From positions 372,001 through 436,000 of the forward strand of contig NZ_BSTF01000006.1 in NCBI RefSeq assembly GCF_030269365.1: a stretch of 64,000 nt of DNA. The letters run 5' to 3'. Positions 15,701-24,592 of the stretch are shown here, in pieces (position 1 is the first letter of the stretch; each line of letters begins with the position of its first letter). The notes under the pieces were generated by a model. The model made no database searches. It worked only from the letters and a program-made list of their open reading frames with translations, and was not told where the DNA came from. The stretch comes from Lentzea sp. NBRC 102530. GTDB lineage: Bacteria; Actinomycetota; Actinomycetes; Mycobacteriales; Pseudonocardiaceae. The translations under genes were made by a program, and so were the position numbers.

Positions 15701-16487
15701 CGAAGTCGATCAGGCGCTCGACGGCGCCGAGCAGGTCGGACTCGATGTCGCGGTAGCTGCTGACCGAGTTCAGGACGCGCTGCCAGCCCTCCCAGGTCTC
15801 ACCCCAGCCGAGCCGCTCGCACACGCCGGTCTTCCAGTCGGTGCCGCGCGGGATGACCGGCCACGCCTCGATGCGCACGGCCCGGGGTTTCACCGCCTGC
15901 CAGATGTCGACGTACGGGTGGCCGGTGACCAGCACGTTGTCGTCGCGGACCTGGTCGACGATCTGCTGTTCCTTGGAGTGGGCGACGAGGTGGTCGACCA
16001 GCACGCCCAGGCGGCGGTGGGGCGCGGTGCCGAACTCGCTGATGCGCTGCGGGAGTTCGTCGACGCCGTGCAGGGGTTCGACGACGATGCCTTCGACGCG
16101 CAGGTCGTGACCCCAGACGCGTTCGACGAGCTCGGCGTCGTGCTTGCCCTCGACCCAGATGCGGCTGGCCTTCGCGGTCCGGGCGCGCAGGCCCTCGACC
16201 TTGACCGAACCGGACGCGCTGATCCGCGGCTTCTGCTGCCCGGGCGCGGGCTTCACGAGCGTCACGGGTGCGCCGTCGAGCAGGAACGCGGCCGGGTTGA
16301 GCGCGAACAGCCGCTGCCGTCCGTGCCGGTCCTCCAGCACGACCTGGCCGTACTCGAACCGCACGACCGCGCCGCAGAAGCCGCTGGCGGGGTCTTCGAC
16401 GACGAGGCCGGGTTCGGCCACCACCTCGGGCACCTTCCTGCGCTTCGGGGTGTTGAGGACGTCGCGGCCGTAGTCGTGGGAACGCAC
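15681..16487 (-). CDS. DUF3097 domain-containing protein
   Basis: A 268-residue soluble protein found throughout actinobacteria. The central part SRIWVEGKHDAELVERVWG then DLRVEGIVVEPLHGVDEL, followed by VDHLVAHSKEQQI, resembles a Toprim-like arrangement (E...D..D), suggesting nucleic-acid or nucleotide contact; that is an inference. The family has no proven function. It precedes no obvious operon partner; the APH(6)-like gene upstream ends 10 bp from its start and runs in the same direction. Confidence 0.8.
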   Translation of the reverse strand: MRSHDYGRDVLNTPKRRKVPEVVAEPGLVVEDPASGFCGAVVRFEYGQVVLEDRHGRQRLFALNPAAFLLDGAPVTLVKPAPGQQKPRISASGSVKVEGLRARTAKASRIWVEGKHDAELVERVWGHDLRVEGIVVEPLHGVDELPQRISEFGTAPHRRLGVLVDHLVAHSKEQQIVDQVRDDNVLVTGHPYVDIWQAVKPRAVRIEAWPVIPRGTDWKTGVCERLGWGETWEGWQRVLNSVSSYRDIESDLLGAVERLIDFVTVAQD

Positions 16488-16497
16488 GCCCGGAACC

Positions 16498-17199
16498 CTA
16501 TCCGTAGAAGGGTTTGAACGCGGCGAGCCACTCGTGCACGCGGTCGAGGTCGACGTCGGCGCCGTGCAGGTCGTAGCCGGCGTGCACGAAGTCGAGCCAG
16601 TCCACGGCCGGGTCGCCCACGCACGCCCTGGGGTCGATGGCGACCGGCCCGTTCCTGCCCTGCAGGACGTTGCCGGGGTGCATGTCGCCGTGCAGCAGGA
16701 CGGGTTTGACGTCGTCGTCGGCGAGTTTGCGGGCGCGGTGGTGTTCGGTGGCGTAGTAGGTGCCGGTTCTGCGGGTCAGCACGGTCTCGAACAGGTGGTC
16801 GATCCTGGACTTGAGCGGCGGGAACCCCTTCGGGCGCGCCTCGTGCAGCAGCGGCACGACCCTGGCCGGATCGGTGGCCTGGGTGCCGGGGTCGAGGCGT
16901 TCGAGCAGCAGCGCGCCGCGGCCGAGGTCGGCGTCGAGCAGGCCGACCACCGCCGTCGTGTCGGCCCAGGCGGCGAGCGCCCTGGCCTCGTGCACGGCGA
17001 TGTCGTGCTCGGGGGTGAGTTTGAGAACGGCGTTGGCGCACAGGAACGTGGCGCTGGTGCCGCCGGGCAGGTGTTTGACGAGCGTGAGCCCCCACCGGGC
17101 GGTGAGGGTGGCGACCAGGTCGGGCAGCGCGTCGATCCACGCGGTCACCTCGGGCCCGAACCGGCGGACTAAGCGCGCTCTCGCGTCCTCATCGATCAC
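16498..17199 (-). CDS. APH(6)/streptomycin 6-kinase-like phosphotransferase
   Basis: A 233-residue small-molecule kinase. The N-terminal lobe has KHLPGGTSATFLC and NAVLKLTPEHD with the ATP-binding Lys. VLLHGDMHPGNVL is the catalytic Brenner-type motif and AIDPRACVGDPAVDW carries the metal-binding Asp. This matches the aminoglycoside/hydroxyurea phosphotransferase family, many members of which are chromosomal and not resistance genes. Start GTG at 17199. It forms a pair with the upstream gene, 5 bp away. Confidence 0.8.
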   Translation of the reverse strand: MIDEDARARLVRRFGPEVTAWIDALPDLVATLTARWGLTLVKHLPGGTSATFLCANAVLKLTPEHDIAVHEARALAAWADTTAVVGLLDADLGRGALLLERLDPGTQATDPARVVPLLHEARPKGFPPLKSRIDHLFETVLTRRTGTYYATEHHRARKLADDDVKPVLLHGDMHPGNVLQGRNGPVAIDPRACVGDPAVDWLDFVHAGYDLHGADVDLDRVHEWLAAFKPFYG

Positions 17200-17204
17200 C
17201 CGGT

Positions 17205-17633
17205 TCAGATTAGCGAGTTCGCTCCCGACTGGCGGCGGAACTGGTAGTCCGCGAGCGCCGGCCGCCACAGCCCGAAGGCGTCGAAAGACGTCGACAGCAG
17301 CTTGAGGTCGGCGCCGTCGCCGGTGATGGCGACCTTGCCGTCGACCACCCACCTGTTGGCCGGCAGCAACGGCACCGGCCATCCCGCCACCAGCAGCCGG
17401 TCGCACACCAGCCGCTGCAACCGCCCGCCGTCGTTCTCGACGATGACCGCGGGCGTGTCGAGGTCGAACTCCCGCACCGTGGCCCGCTCGTGGTGCCGAA
17501 CCCCGACGTCGGCGAGCTCCGCCGCGCCGGGCCCGATGAGGTCGACCGGCCCGAACCTGCGCGCCAGGCACGCCGCCGCCCACGCGCCGAGCCCGGCCGC
17601 GCCCACCACGACGATCCGTTCGAAATAGGTCAT
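17205..17633 (-). CDS. Hypothetical protein with NAD(P)-binding-like N-terminus
   Basis: A 142-residue protein. It begins MTYFERIVVVGAAGLGAWAA, a beta-strand and Gly-rich turn resembling a Rossmann dinucleotide motif, but it is too short for a full dehydrogenase. The C-terminal part (FDAFGLWRPALADYQFRRQS) has no motif I recognise. It may be a standalone nucleotide-binding protein. The ATG at 17633 was chosen. It is likely co-transcribed with the APH(6)-like gene. The 150 bp upstream is relatively A/T rich and holds no further gene. Confidence 0.55.
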   Translation of the reverse strand: MTYFERIVVVGAAGLGAWAAACLARRFGPVDLIGPGAAELADVGVRHHERATVREFDLDTPAVIVENDGGRLQRLVCDRLLVAGWPVPLLPANRWVVDGKVAITGDGADLKLLSTSFDAFGLWRPALADYQFRRQSGANSLI

Positions 17634-17783
17634 GTCACCGTGTCCCGCATTCACCATTCGAATGTTTCCGCAGGTCAGAACACCCCGGAAAAAGATAGGG
17701 GCCACGCCGATCACCCGTCAAACCCTTCTCGGGTCTCAATTGGGGTATGTCAATGGGCAAGGAATAATTCTCCGATGACTCCC

Positions 17784-18818
17784 CTAGTACGTGACGGTGA
17801 TCCTGCGGCGTGGCCCGTCCACCTCGATCGCGCCGCCCACGGGGATGATGACCTGCGGGTCGGTGTGCCCGAGGTCGACGTCGAACACGATCATCGCCTC
17901 CGGCGCGTACTCCCCGAACGCCTTGAGCACCGCTTCGCGCTGTTCGCGCGTGTGGGTCGTCCGGTCGGTGTCCTGGTTGTCGAAGAACCACGCCTTGGCC
18001 CGCCCGACGAGCACCGCGGGGAACCGTTGCAGCAGGCCGCGCTCCCCCATGTTGCGCAGGATCCGGTACACCTCGGTCGCGGACGGCATCTCCTCCGAGG
18101 TCTCGAAGAACAGCACGTTGCCGTCGTAGTGCTCGGGTTCGTTGATCTCCTTGCCGGCCATCATCAGCCAGGACAGGATCTCCAGGTTCCCGCCCCACGA
18201 CGCGGCCTTGACGGTTGTGGTGGGCTGGTGCCAGATCCAGCCCTGCGCGGGTTCGAGCTCGGGTTCGGTCTTGAACGTCTCCGGGTCCTCCCACGGGCTG
18301 TCCTTGTCGCCGTACGCGGTGGACTCCTTCAGCTCGTACTCGCCGTTGGTGAACAGCGCGGCCTGGAGCGAGTCCTTGGTGGCGGGGTGCATGGCGCCTG
18401 GCCTGCCGAACTGCACCATGACGCTGCCGCCGTAGAACCCCTGGATCCCGCGGTTGCGCAGCCACGTGAGGACGTTGGTGTTGTCGCTGTGCCCGAAGTA
18501 GGGCTTGGGGTTGGCCGTGATCAGCTTCTCGTCCAGGTGCGGCAGCACCGTGATCTGGTCCTCGCCGCCGATGGTGGCGATCACGGCCTTGATGTCCGGG
18601 TCGGCGAACGCGGCGTGCAGGTCGTCGGCGCGTTCTTGTGGCGTAGCGCCCATCTTGCGGGTGGCCGGGTACTCGACGGGGATGAGGCCGAACTCGGTCT
18701 TGAGGCGCTGCAGGCCCAGTTCGTAGGGCAGCGGGAACAGGCCCGCGATGCCGGCGGCCGGGGAGACGATCGCGACGCGGTCGCCGGGCTGGGGTTTGGG
18801 CGGGTTGATCAACGACAT
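17784..18818 (-). CDS. S66 family serine peptidase (MccF-like)
   Basis: A 344-residue S66 peptidase. GDRVAIVSPAAG opens the N-terminal domain. The Ser nucleophile is in FGHSDNTNVL, with the Glu in VLFFETSEE and the His in DLGHTDPQ, giving the Ser-Glu-His triad. The length and the insertion between the domains favour MccF-like enzymes, which detoxify microcin C-type peptide-nucleotides, over cell-wall LD-carboxypeptidases. The window has a second, shorter S66 gene at 24589. The start is 8 nt after a TACGCT box, so the message is leaderless or nearly so. Confidence 0.85.
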   Translation of the reverse strand: MSLINPPKPQPGDRVAIVSPAAGIAGLFPLPYELGLQRLKTEFGLIPVEYPATRKMGATPQERADDLHAAFADPDIKAVIATIGGEDQITVLPHLDEKLITANPKPYFGHSDNTNVLTWLRNRGIQGFYGGSVMVQFGRPGAMHPATKDSLQAALFTNGEYELKESTAYGDKDSPWEDPETFKTEPELEPAQGWIWHQPTTTVKAASWGGNLEILSWLMMAGKEINEPEHYDGNVLFFETSEEMPSATEVYRILRNMGERGLLQRFPAVLVGRAKAWFFDNQDTDRTTHTREQREAVLKAFGEYAPEAMIVFDVDLGHTDPQVIIPVGGAIEVDGPRRRITVTY

Positions 18819-18826
18819 GGGTGCCG

Positions 18827-18832
18827 AGCGTA
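18827..18832 (-). promoter_or_regulatory. -10 element of the MccF-like gene
   Basis: TACGCT (TANNNT) on the minus strand ends 8 nt before the ATG at 18818. Confidence 0.35.
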
Positions 18833-18898
18833 GTAACGGGGTGGGGTGGGGGCGCGACCTTTAGCGGTGCCGGTAGCCGATCGTTCTGGGGATCACAC

Positions 18899-21277
18899 AT
18901 GACGCACGCACGCGGCGAGAGCGTGAGCATGGTGCTGCTGACGTCGTCGATCGACGTCTACTCGATGTGGCGGGAGGGACTCGTCGATCGAGAGCTGGTT
19001 ACCGACGCCGCAGGCTCACAGTTCGAGTTCGGGACATTCAGGGGCAGCAGCACCCGTGTCGCGATCAGCCAAGGCGAGATCGGGCACTTGCGGATGGAGG
19101 ACCTCGGTCGGCGAGCGGTGTCCGTGTTCCGGCCGTCGGCGGTGCTCGTAGTGATTCCAGGAGAGCGGCGAGCAGCGACCGACGGCGGCATTCTCGTGGC
19201 CTCCCACGTTCACGACCAGAACCGTTCCTCGCTGGAGCTGGAGTGGGAGGCACGCTTGCTGTCACAGACCTCGTGGTGGGATCTGTTCCCGGATGACGCG
19301 GCGTTTCAGGACACGGTTCCCATCAGCTTCGGGTCGGACAACGGATTTGGCGCTGTAGCCATCACCGGCAGACTCGGAGTACCGAGTCTGAAGATCTACG
19401 GGCTTGTCCCCACCAGGCCGGAAGCCGAGAGCGCCAACCGGTCAAGGGGCATGTACGCCGCTGGGCGTTTCGCGATGGCGTTGGCGATCAGCCCACGCCC
19501 CATCCTTGAATTCGAAGCGGTACTGCGACTCAAGACGATGGGGCACGGCGACCGGGTCGCCCGCACCGACCTGCTTGCCCGTCAGGCGTACGTGGAGTCG
19601 CTCGCCGAACTGCTGTCCCATTCCCACCAGGACCCGGACCTCGGCGGCCCGACGGTGATCGCCATCGAGGGGGCCTGGGGGTCGGGCAAGAGCACGCTCA
19701 TGGACATGACCAAGGCCAGGCTCGACGCGGCTGGAGCGTGGCCGGGGAGGGTGGCAGGCTGGCGGCGGCGAAGGGTGTGGGCATGGGACGCCGACTTGAT
19801 GTTGCGAGGCTGGTTCTGGCGGCCGAGGCGGAAGAAGCGGGTCGCGGCTCCTCAGGTGCTGACGGCGACCTACAACCCGTGGTCAGCTCAGACCGGTGAA
19901 CACGTGTGGGCCGGGCTCAACGACTGCATCGTGGCGACGGGCGCTCCGGTGGTCGCGAGGGAGTCGAGTTCGTCGTTGCAGCGGTTCTGGTTCCGCCACA
20001 ACGTCGAACAACTCGACCGCAACCATGTGCAGCGGACGTTGCGCAAGCGGGTCTTGTCGCCGGCGTTGAAGCTGGGCGTGTTCGCGGCGCCGGTGCCGGT
20101 GCTGGCCCAGTTGGTGCGGGCGCCGGCACCGTTGCGCGTGTTCGGGTTCGACGTCTCGCCGGCGGACCTGGCGTTGTGGGTGGTGGGGGTGCTGCTCGGC
20201 GTCGGACTGGTGCACACGGCCGCCGGGTACTTGTTCCGGCGGGCGGATACGTTGCTTCCTGCGGAGTTGTTCGGGCCGTCCGGTGCTATGGGCGCGTTGT
20301 CGACAGCAGTCGGAGCGGATGATCCATTGCGTGATCCTCACCGGCGGGCGCGCAAGGGCCAGCTCCTCAGCGCTCAGGAGGACGTCCACCGTCTGATTCG
20401 GCAACTGGGGGCGAACGGCACGCAGCTGGTGGTGTTCATCGACGACCTCGACCGGTGTTCGCCGCGCACGACGGCGGACGTGTTCGAGGCGATCAACGGG
20501 TTCTTGAGCGAGTCGTTTCCGGCGATCCGGTTCGTGCTGGGGATCGATGCTGCGGCCACGGCCGCTCACCTCGATGCGGCCTACTCGGCGTTGGTGGTGG
20601 CGGACGCTGGTAAGGACGCGGCTGATCCGAGTCCTGGGTGGACGTTCCTGCGCAAGTTGATCCAGTTGCCGCTGCCGTTGCCGAGGGTGGCACAGGCTCA
20701 GGTGGAGCCGTTGCTCGAAGGTCTGTTGGGGACGGCTCCCGAGCCGTTGGAGATCACGGCTGAGGACGTCGCAGGGCTGCACGAGACCGCGACTGCGCCG
20801 GTGAGCGGCTCAGGCCCGGCGGAGGTCGTGGTGCCCGTGCAACTGGCAATCGAAGCGTTGGAGCACGACAAGCAGGTGCAGGCGCGATTTGCGGAGCGGT
20901 TGAAGGCGCAGCCCGAACTGTCGGTGCGGGAGGCGAAACGAATCGTCACCGTGTGGATGTTCTACATCCGTGTCTTGAACCGGATCAATCCTGAGGAACG
21001 CGTTGCCTCGGTGCGGCGAGCGTGCCACCTGGTGTTGCTCGCGGAGATCGTGGCCCGGTGGCCGGCGTCGCAACGGAACCTCCACCGCCGGATGGAGGGT
21101 GTGCACGGGCTCCGAGCGCTCGCGGTAGCCGCCGACGACAACGTGCAGTGGGAGATCGAGGTCAAGAGGTACGAGCTCACCGGCGAGAAGCACAAGCCGT
21201 TCCGCGCGGGCCTGCTGAAGATCCTCCAGGACTACGACGGCCTGGAGATCGCGGGCCTGGCCGAGCAGTTGACCTAG
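18899..21277 (+). CDS. KAP-family P-loop NTPase with PNP-like N-terminal domain
   Basis: A 792-residue protein. Residues about 10-170 follow the pattern of effector-associated purine-nucleoside-phosphorylase domains: VLLTSSIDVYSMWREGLV, FEFGTFRG, then FRPSAVLVVIPG and DGGILVASHVHD where active members have GVAGG and GDVVVA. The Gly-rich loop is replaced by IPGERR, so the site looks degenerate. A KAP NTPase follows, with Walker A GAWGSGKST near 257-265. Two membrane helices lie near 387-407 and 424-446, and Walker B LVVFIDDLD near 508. KAP NTPases are membrane-linked and often sit in defence loci. The ATG at 18899 is the likely start. It is convergent with the SCO1664 gene, overlapping by 4 bp. 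Confidence 0.75.
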   Translation: MTHARGESVSMVLLTSSIDVYSMWREGLVDRELVTDAAGSQFEFGTFRGSSTRVAISQGEIGHLRMEDLGRRAVSVFRPSAVLVVIPGERRAATDGGILVASHVHDQNRSSLELEWEARLLSQTSWWDLFPDDAAFQDTVPISFGSDNGFGAVAITGRLGVPSLKIYGLVPTRPEAESANRSRGMYAAGRFAMALAISPRPILEFEAVLRLKTMGHGDRVARTDLLARQAYVESLAELLSHSHQDPDLGGPTVIAIEGAWGSGKSTLMDMTKARLDAAGAWPGRVAGWRRRRVWAWDADLMLRGWFWRPRRKKRVAAPQVLTATYNPWSAQTGEHVWAGLNDCIVATGAPVVARESSSSLQRFWFRHNVEQLDRNHVQRTLRKRVLSPALKLGVFAAPVPVLAQLVRAPAPLRVFGFDVSPADLALWVVGVLLGVGLVHTAAGYLFRRADTLLPAELFGPSGAMGALSTAVGADDPLRDPHRRARKGQLLSAQEDVHRLIRQLGANGTQLVVFIDDLDRCSPRTTADVFEAINGFLSESFPAIRFVLGIDAAATAAHLDAAYSALVVADAGKDAADPSPGWTFLRKLIQLPLPLPRVAQAQVEPLLEGLLGTAPEPLEITAEDVAGLHETATAPVSGSGPAEVVVPVQLAIEALEHDKQVQARFAERLKAQPELSVREAKRIVTVWMFYIRVLNRINPEERVASVRRACHLVLLAEIVARWPASQRNLHRRMEGVHGLRALAVAADDNVQWEIEVKRYELTGEKHKPFRAGLLKILQDYDGLEIAGLAEQLT

Positions 21278-22059
21278 AACGCCGGCCAGGGGATCGCGGG
21301 CCAGTCGCCGGACGGTTCCGGGTAGACGCCTGCGGCGAGCAGTTTGTCGACGCGCTCCCCCACCGCGCGGACTTCGGCTCGGGTCAGGTGGTCGTGCAGC
21401 GCTTCGTCGAGTGGACCGTCCAGGGCGGATCTCAGGCGGCGCAGCGTCTCGACGACCGACTCGGGGAGGGGTTGGGTGGCCCAGCCCCACAGGACGGTGC
21501 GGAGTTTGGGTTCGGTGTGCAGGCAGATGCCGTGGTCGACGCCGTGGACGGAGCCGTCGAGGGCGTGCAGGACGTGGCCGCCTTTGCGGTCGGCGTTGTT
21601 GACGACCACGTCGAAGGCGGACATGTCGGCTATGCGGGGGTGGTCGGCGTGGACCAGGACGGCGGGGTCGCCGAAGCGGTCGTGGGCGTGGAAGACGGGG
21701 ATCCAGCCGGGGCGCACGGAGTCGACTCCGACGATGTCGACGAGTTCGTCCTCTTCGCGGGTGTCCACCCAGAGCTGGACCATGCCGGTGCCGAACGGGC
21801 CCGGGCGCAGCAGGGTGGGTGGGACGACGTCGAAGGAGGCGGCGGAGATCAGGTAGGTGGCCACCTCGCGGCCGGCGAGGGTGCCGTCGGGGAAGTCCCA
21901 CAACGGGCGTTCGCCGCGCACGGGTTTGTAGACGCACTGGGCGTCGACGCCGTCCAACGAGATCTTGCAGAACAAGGTGGCGTTGGAGGCGTCGACGAGG
22001 CGTCCCTCGACCTCGATGCGGCCGTGTTCGAGCAGGTGCAGGGCCGCTGAGGTGTCCAC
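21274..22059 (-). CDS. SCO1664 family protein (PI3/4-kinase-like fold)
   Basis: A 261-residue protein of the actinobacterial SCO1664 family. FCKISLDGVDAQCVYKPVRG resembles the N-lobe with its nucleotide-contacting Lys, and FDVVVNNADRKGGHVL plus VHGVDHGICLH resemble the catalytic and metal-binding loops of PI3/4-kinase-like folds. Function unproven. It begins with GTG one base after the DUF3090 stop, so the two are translationally coupled. In other actinobacteria this pair usually lies beside a histidine phosphatase gene and mshC; neither is in this window. Confidence 0.85.
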   Translation of the reverse strand: MDTSAALHLLEHGRIEVEGRLVDASNATLFCKISLDGVDAQCVYKPVRGERPLWDFPDGTLAGREVATYLISAASFDVVPPTLLRPGPFGTGMVQLWVDTREEDELVDIVGVDSVRPGWIPVFHAHDRFGDPAVLVHADHPRIADMSAFDVVVNNADRKGGHVLHALDGSVHGVDHGICLHTEPKLRTVLWGWATQPLPESVVETLRRLRSALDGPLDEALHDHLTRAEVRAVGERVDKLLAAGVYPEPSGDWPAIPWPAF

Positions 22060-22060
22060 G

Positions 22061-22627
22061 TCAGTCTTCTTCGGTGCGGCGGTAGCCGTTTTGCCGCGGG
22101 CAGATGTGGCCGTCGGTGTCGAGCGGTTCGGCGCACAGCGGGCAGGGTTTGCGGCCGGCGTTGACGACGCGGTCGGCTCGTTCGGCGAACGCGCGGGCGG
22201 CGGACGGGGACAGGAAGACCCGCACGGCGTCGGGGCCTTCCTCGGTGTCGTCGAGCACGACGGCCTCGTCGACCTCCTCCTCGGAGATCGCGAGGAGTTC
22301 GATGACGACCGCCTTGGACTCGGCGTCCCAGCCGAGGCCCATGGTGCCGACGCGGAACTCCTCCTCGACGGGGACGTCGAGGGGCTGCGTGTCGAGGTCG
22401 TCCGGAGGGGCGTCGTCGGGCACGTCGGTGCCGAAGCGGCGGTGCACCTCCTCCAGAAGCGAGCCGATGCGTTCGGCGAGGACCTGGACCTGCTGCTTCT
22501 CCAAGGCGACGCTGATCAACCTGCTCTGCTCGGAGGCCTGCAGGTAGAAGGTGCGGTCGCCGGGCTGCCCGACGGTTCCTGCGATGAACCGGTCGGGTGC
22601 GCGGAATACGTGAATGACGCGAGCCAT
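22061..22627 (-). CDS. DUF3090 family protein
   Basis: A 188-residue protein starting MARVIHVFRAPDRFIAGTVG. The N-terminal two-thirds is alpha/beta. The C-terminus CPLCAEPLDTDGHICPRQNG holds four Cys/His ligands that could bind a zinc. It is conserved next to SCO1664-family genes in actinobacteria, and no activity is established. It is the first gene of the pair. A TAGGGT box lies 10 nt upstream of the ATG on the minus strand. Confidence 0.85.
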   Translation of the reverse strand: MARVIHVFRAPDRFIAGTVGQPGDRTFYLQASEQSRLISVALEKQQVQVLAERIGSLLEEVHRRFGTDVPDDAPPDDLDTQPLDVPVEEEFRVGTMGLGWDAESKAVVIELLAISEEEVDEAVVLDDTEEGPDAVRVFLSPSAARAFAERADRVVNAGRKPCPLCAEPLDTDGHICPRQNGYRRTEED

Positions 22628-22693
22628 GGCAGATACGACCCTAGGCCACGCGGAGATCGTCGGCAGGTCCTCCCCCACCAAACACTCCGCGTA

Positions 22694-22699
22694 TAGGGT
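22694..22699 (+). promoter_or_regulatory. -10 element of the S9 peptidase gene
   Basis: TAGGGT ends 6 nt before the GTG at 22706. The surrounding CGTATAGGGT word is identical to that before the sucrase/ferredoxin-like gene at 4071. Confidence 0.45.
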
Positions 22700-22705
22700 C
22701 GGGTT

Positions 22706-24592
22706 GTGGTGAAGATCGCTTCGTACGGGACCTGGACCTCGCCCATCACGGCTGGAGACACGTCGAAACCCGGCGGTGGGTTCCAGTGGGCGGACCTGCA
22801 CGGTGAACACGTGTGGTGGGCCGAGAGCCGACCGGCTCAGGCAGGCAGAGTGGCGTTGGTGCGCGACGGCGTGGAGGTGCTGCCCGCGCCGTGGAACGCC
22901 CGCAACCGGGTGCACGAGTACGGCGGGCGGCCGTTCGTGGTGCTCGCGGACGACCTGGTGGCGTTCACGCACTGGGACGACCAGCGCGTGTACGTGTTCG
23001 ACCCGGACTCGCCGGAGCCCACGCCGTTGACGCCGCAGCCGGAACGCCACCACGGGGTGCGCTACTCGGACCTGTCGGCGGGCCCTGATGGCGAGGTGTG
23101 GTGCGTGCGGGAGACCGTCACGGGTGAGGCGCGCACCGACATCGCCCGGGACCTGGTGGCGATCACCCGATCCGGTGAGATCCGGGTGCTGGGGGCGTCG
23201 CACCACTTCATGACGGGCCCGAAGATCAGCCCGGACGGCACGAAGTTCGCCTGGATCGGCTGGAACCACCCGCAGATGCCGTGGGACGGCACCGAGCTGT
23301 GCGTCGCCGAGGTCGGCGGCACCGGGCACCGCGTGGTGGCGGGCTCGGAGACGGAGGCGGTGTGCCAGTTCGAGTGGGAGGGTGACGCGCTGCTGGCGCT
23401 GACCGACCCGGACGGCTGGTGGAACCTGCACCGGATCTCCCCCGACGGCACGAGCACGAACCTGGCGCCGTGCGAGGAGGAGCTGGGCGGCCCGATGTGG
23501 CGGCTGGGCAACCGCTGGTTCGCCACCCTCTCGCCGGGCCGCTACCTGGTGGTGCGCTCGGGGAGCCTGGCGGTGCTGGACGAGCGCAGCGCGACGGTCA
23601 CCGACGTGCAGACCGACCTGCCGACGTGGGTGCCGGACCTGTCGGTGCGCGACGGCGTGGTGGTGTGCGCGGCGGCGGGGCCGACGTCGGACTTCGCGGT
23701 GGTGCGCCTGGACCTGTCCAACGGCGAGCTCACCTACCTCACCGGCGGCGAACAGTCGCCGGAGGCGGCCTACCTGCCGGTGCCGGTGGAGCGGATGTTC
23801 GGGGAGATCCCGGCGTACGTGTACGCGCCGTCCAACCCGGACTTCGAGGGTCCGCAGGACGAACTGCCGCCGTACGTGGTGCACGTGCACGGCGGTCCCA
23901 CGGGCCGGGCGCTGCCCAAGCTCGACAGCGACATCGCCTACTTCACCAGCCGCGGCATCGGTGTGGTGGCGGTCAACTACGGCGGTTCGACCGGCTACGG
24001 GCGGGCGTTCCGGGAGCGGCTGCGCGAGCAGTGGGGTGTCGTGGACGTGGCGGACTGCGCGTTCGTGGCCCAGCAGCTCGCCAAGGAGGGCACTGCGGAC
24101 CCGGCACGGCTGGGCATCCGCGGCGGCTCGGCGGGCGGGTGGACGTCGGCGGCGTCGCTGACCTCGACCGACGTGTACCGGTGCGGCATGGTGGCGTTCC
24201 CGATCCTGGACCTGGCGGGCTGGACGGGCGAGGGCGGCGAGACGCACGACTTCGAGTCGCGGTACGTGGAGGGCCTGGTCGGCACGTTGCCGGAGGCCGC
24301 GGACCGCTACCGGGACCGCTCGCCGTCGACGAAGGCGCGGTCGGTGTCGGGCCCGGTGCTGCTGTTGCAGGGCCTGGAGGACGAGATCTGCCCGCCGGAG
24401 CAGGCGGACCGGTTCGCCGCGGATCTGGCCGGTTCGGGGATCCCGCACGCGTACCTCACGTTCGAGGGCGAGCAGCACGGGTTCCGGATGGCGCAGAACA
24501 TCAGGGCGGCGCTGGAGGCGGAGCTGTCGTTCTACGGGCAGGCGTTCGGGTTCACGCCGCCCGGTGTGCCGGTGCTGGAACTGTCGCGGTGA
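22706..24592 (+). CDS. S9 family peptidase (prolyl oligopeptidase type)
   Basis: A 628-residue cytoplasmic peptidase with no signal peptide. Residues 1-370 form a beta-propeller, and 380-620 an alpha/beta hydrolase domain. RGGSAGGW near residue 474 is the nucleophile elbow; the Asp is in QGLEDEICPP and the His in GEQHGFR. Such enzymes remove dipeptides or acyl-amino acids from short peptides. Its stop overlaps the start of an LD-carboxypeptidase gene (GTGA), so the two are co-translated and may both process peptides. Confidence 0.9.
   Translation: MVKIASYGTWTSPITAGDTSKPGGGFQWADLHGEHVWWAESRPAQAGRVALVRDGVEVLPAPWNARNRVHEYGGRPFVVLADDLVAFTHWDDQRVYVFDPDSPEPTPLTPQPERHHGVRYSDLSAGPDGEVWCVRETVTGEARTDIARDLVAITRSGEIRVLGASHHFMTGPKISPDGTKFAWIGWNHPQMPWDGTELCVAEVGGTGHRVVAGSETEAVCQFEWEGDALLALTDPDGWWNLHRISPDGTSTNLAPCEEELGGPMWRLGNRWFATLSPGRYLVVRSGSLAVLDERSATVTDVQTDLPTWVPDLSVRDGVVVCAAAGPTSDFAVVRLDLSNGELTYLTGGEQSPEAAYLPVPVERMFGEIPAYVYAPSNPDFEGPQDELPPYVVHVHGGPTGRALPKLDSDIAYFTSRGIGVVAVNYGGSTGYGRAFRERLREQWGVVDVADCAFVAQQLAKEGTADPARLGIRGGSAGGWTSAASLTSTDVYRCGMVAFPILDLAGWTGEGGETHDFESRYVEGLVGTLPEAADRYRDRSPSTKARSVSGPVLLLQGLEDEICPPEQADRFAADLAGSGIPHAYLTFEGEQHGFRMAQNIRAALEAELSFYGQAFGFTPPGVPVLELSR

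Noticed and set aside
16498-17199. The APH(6)-like gene as a streptomycin-resistance determinant
   Set aside because: Family membership is clear but many chromosomal members do not confer resistance, and no antibiotic cluster or mobile element is nearby.
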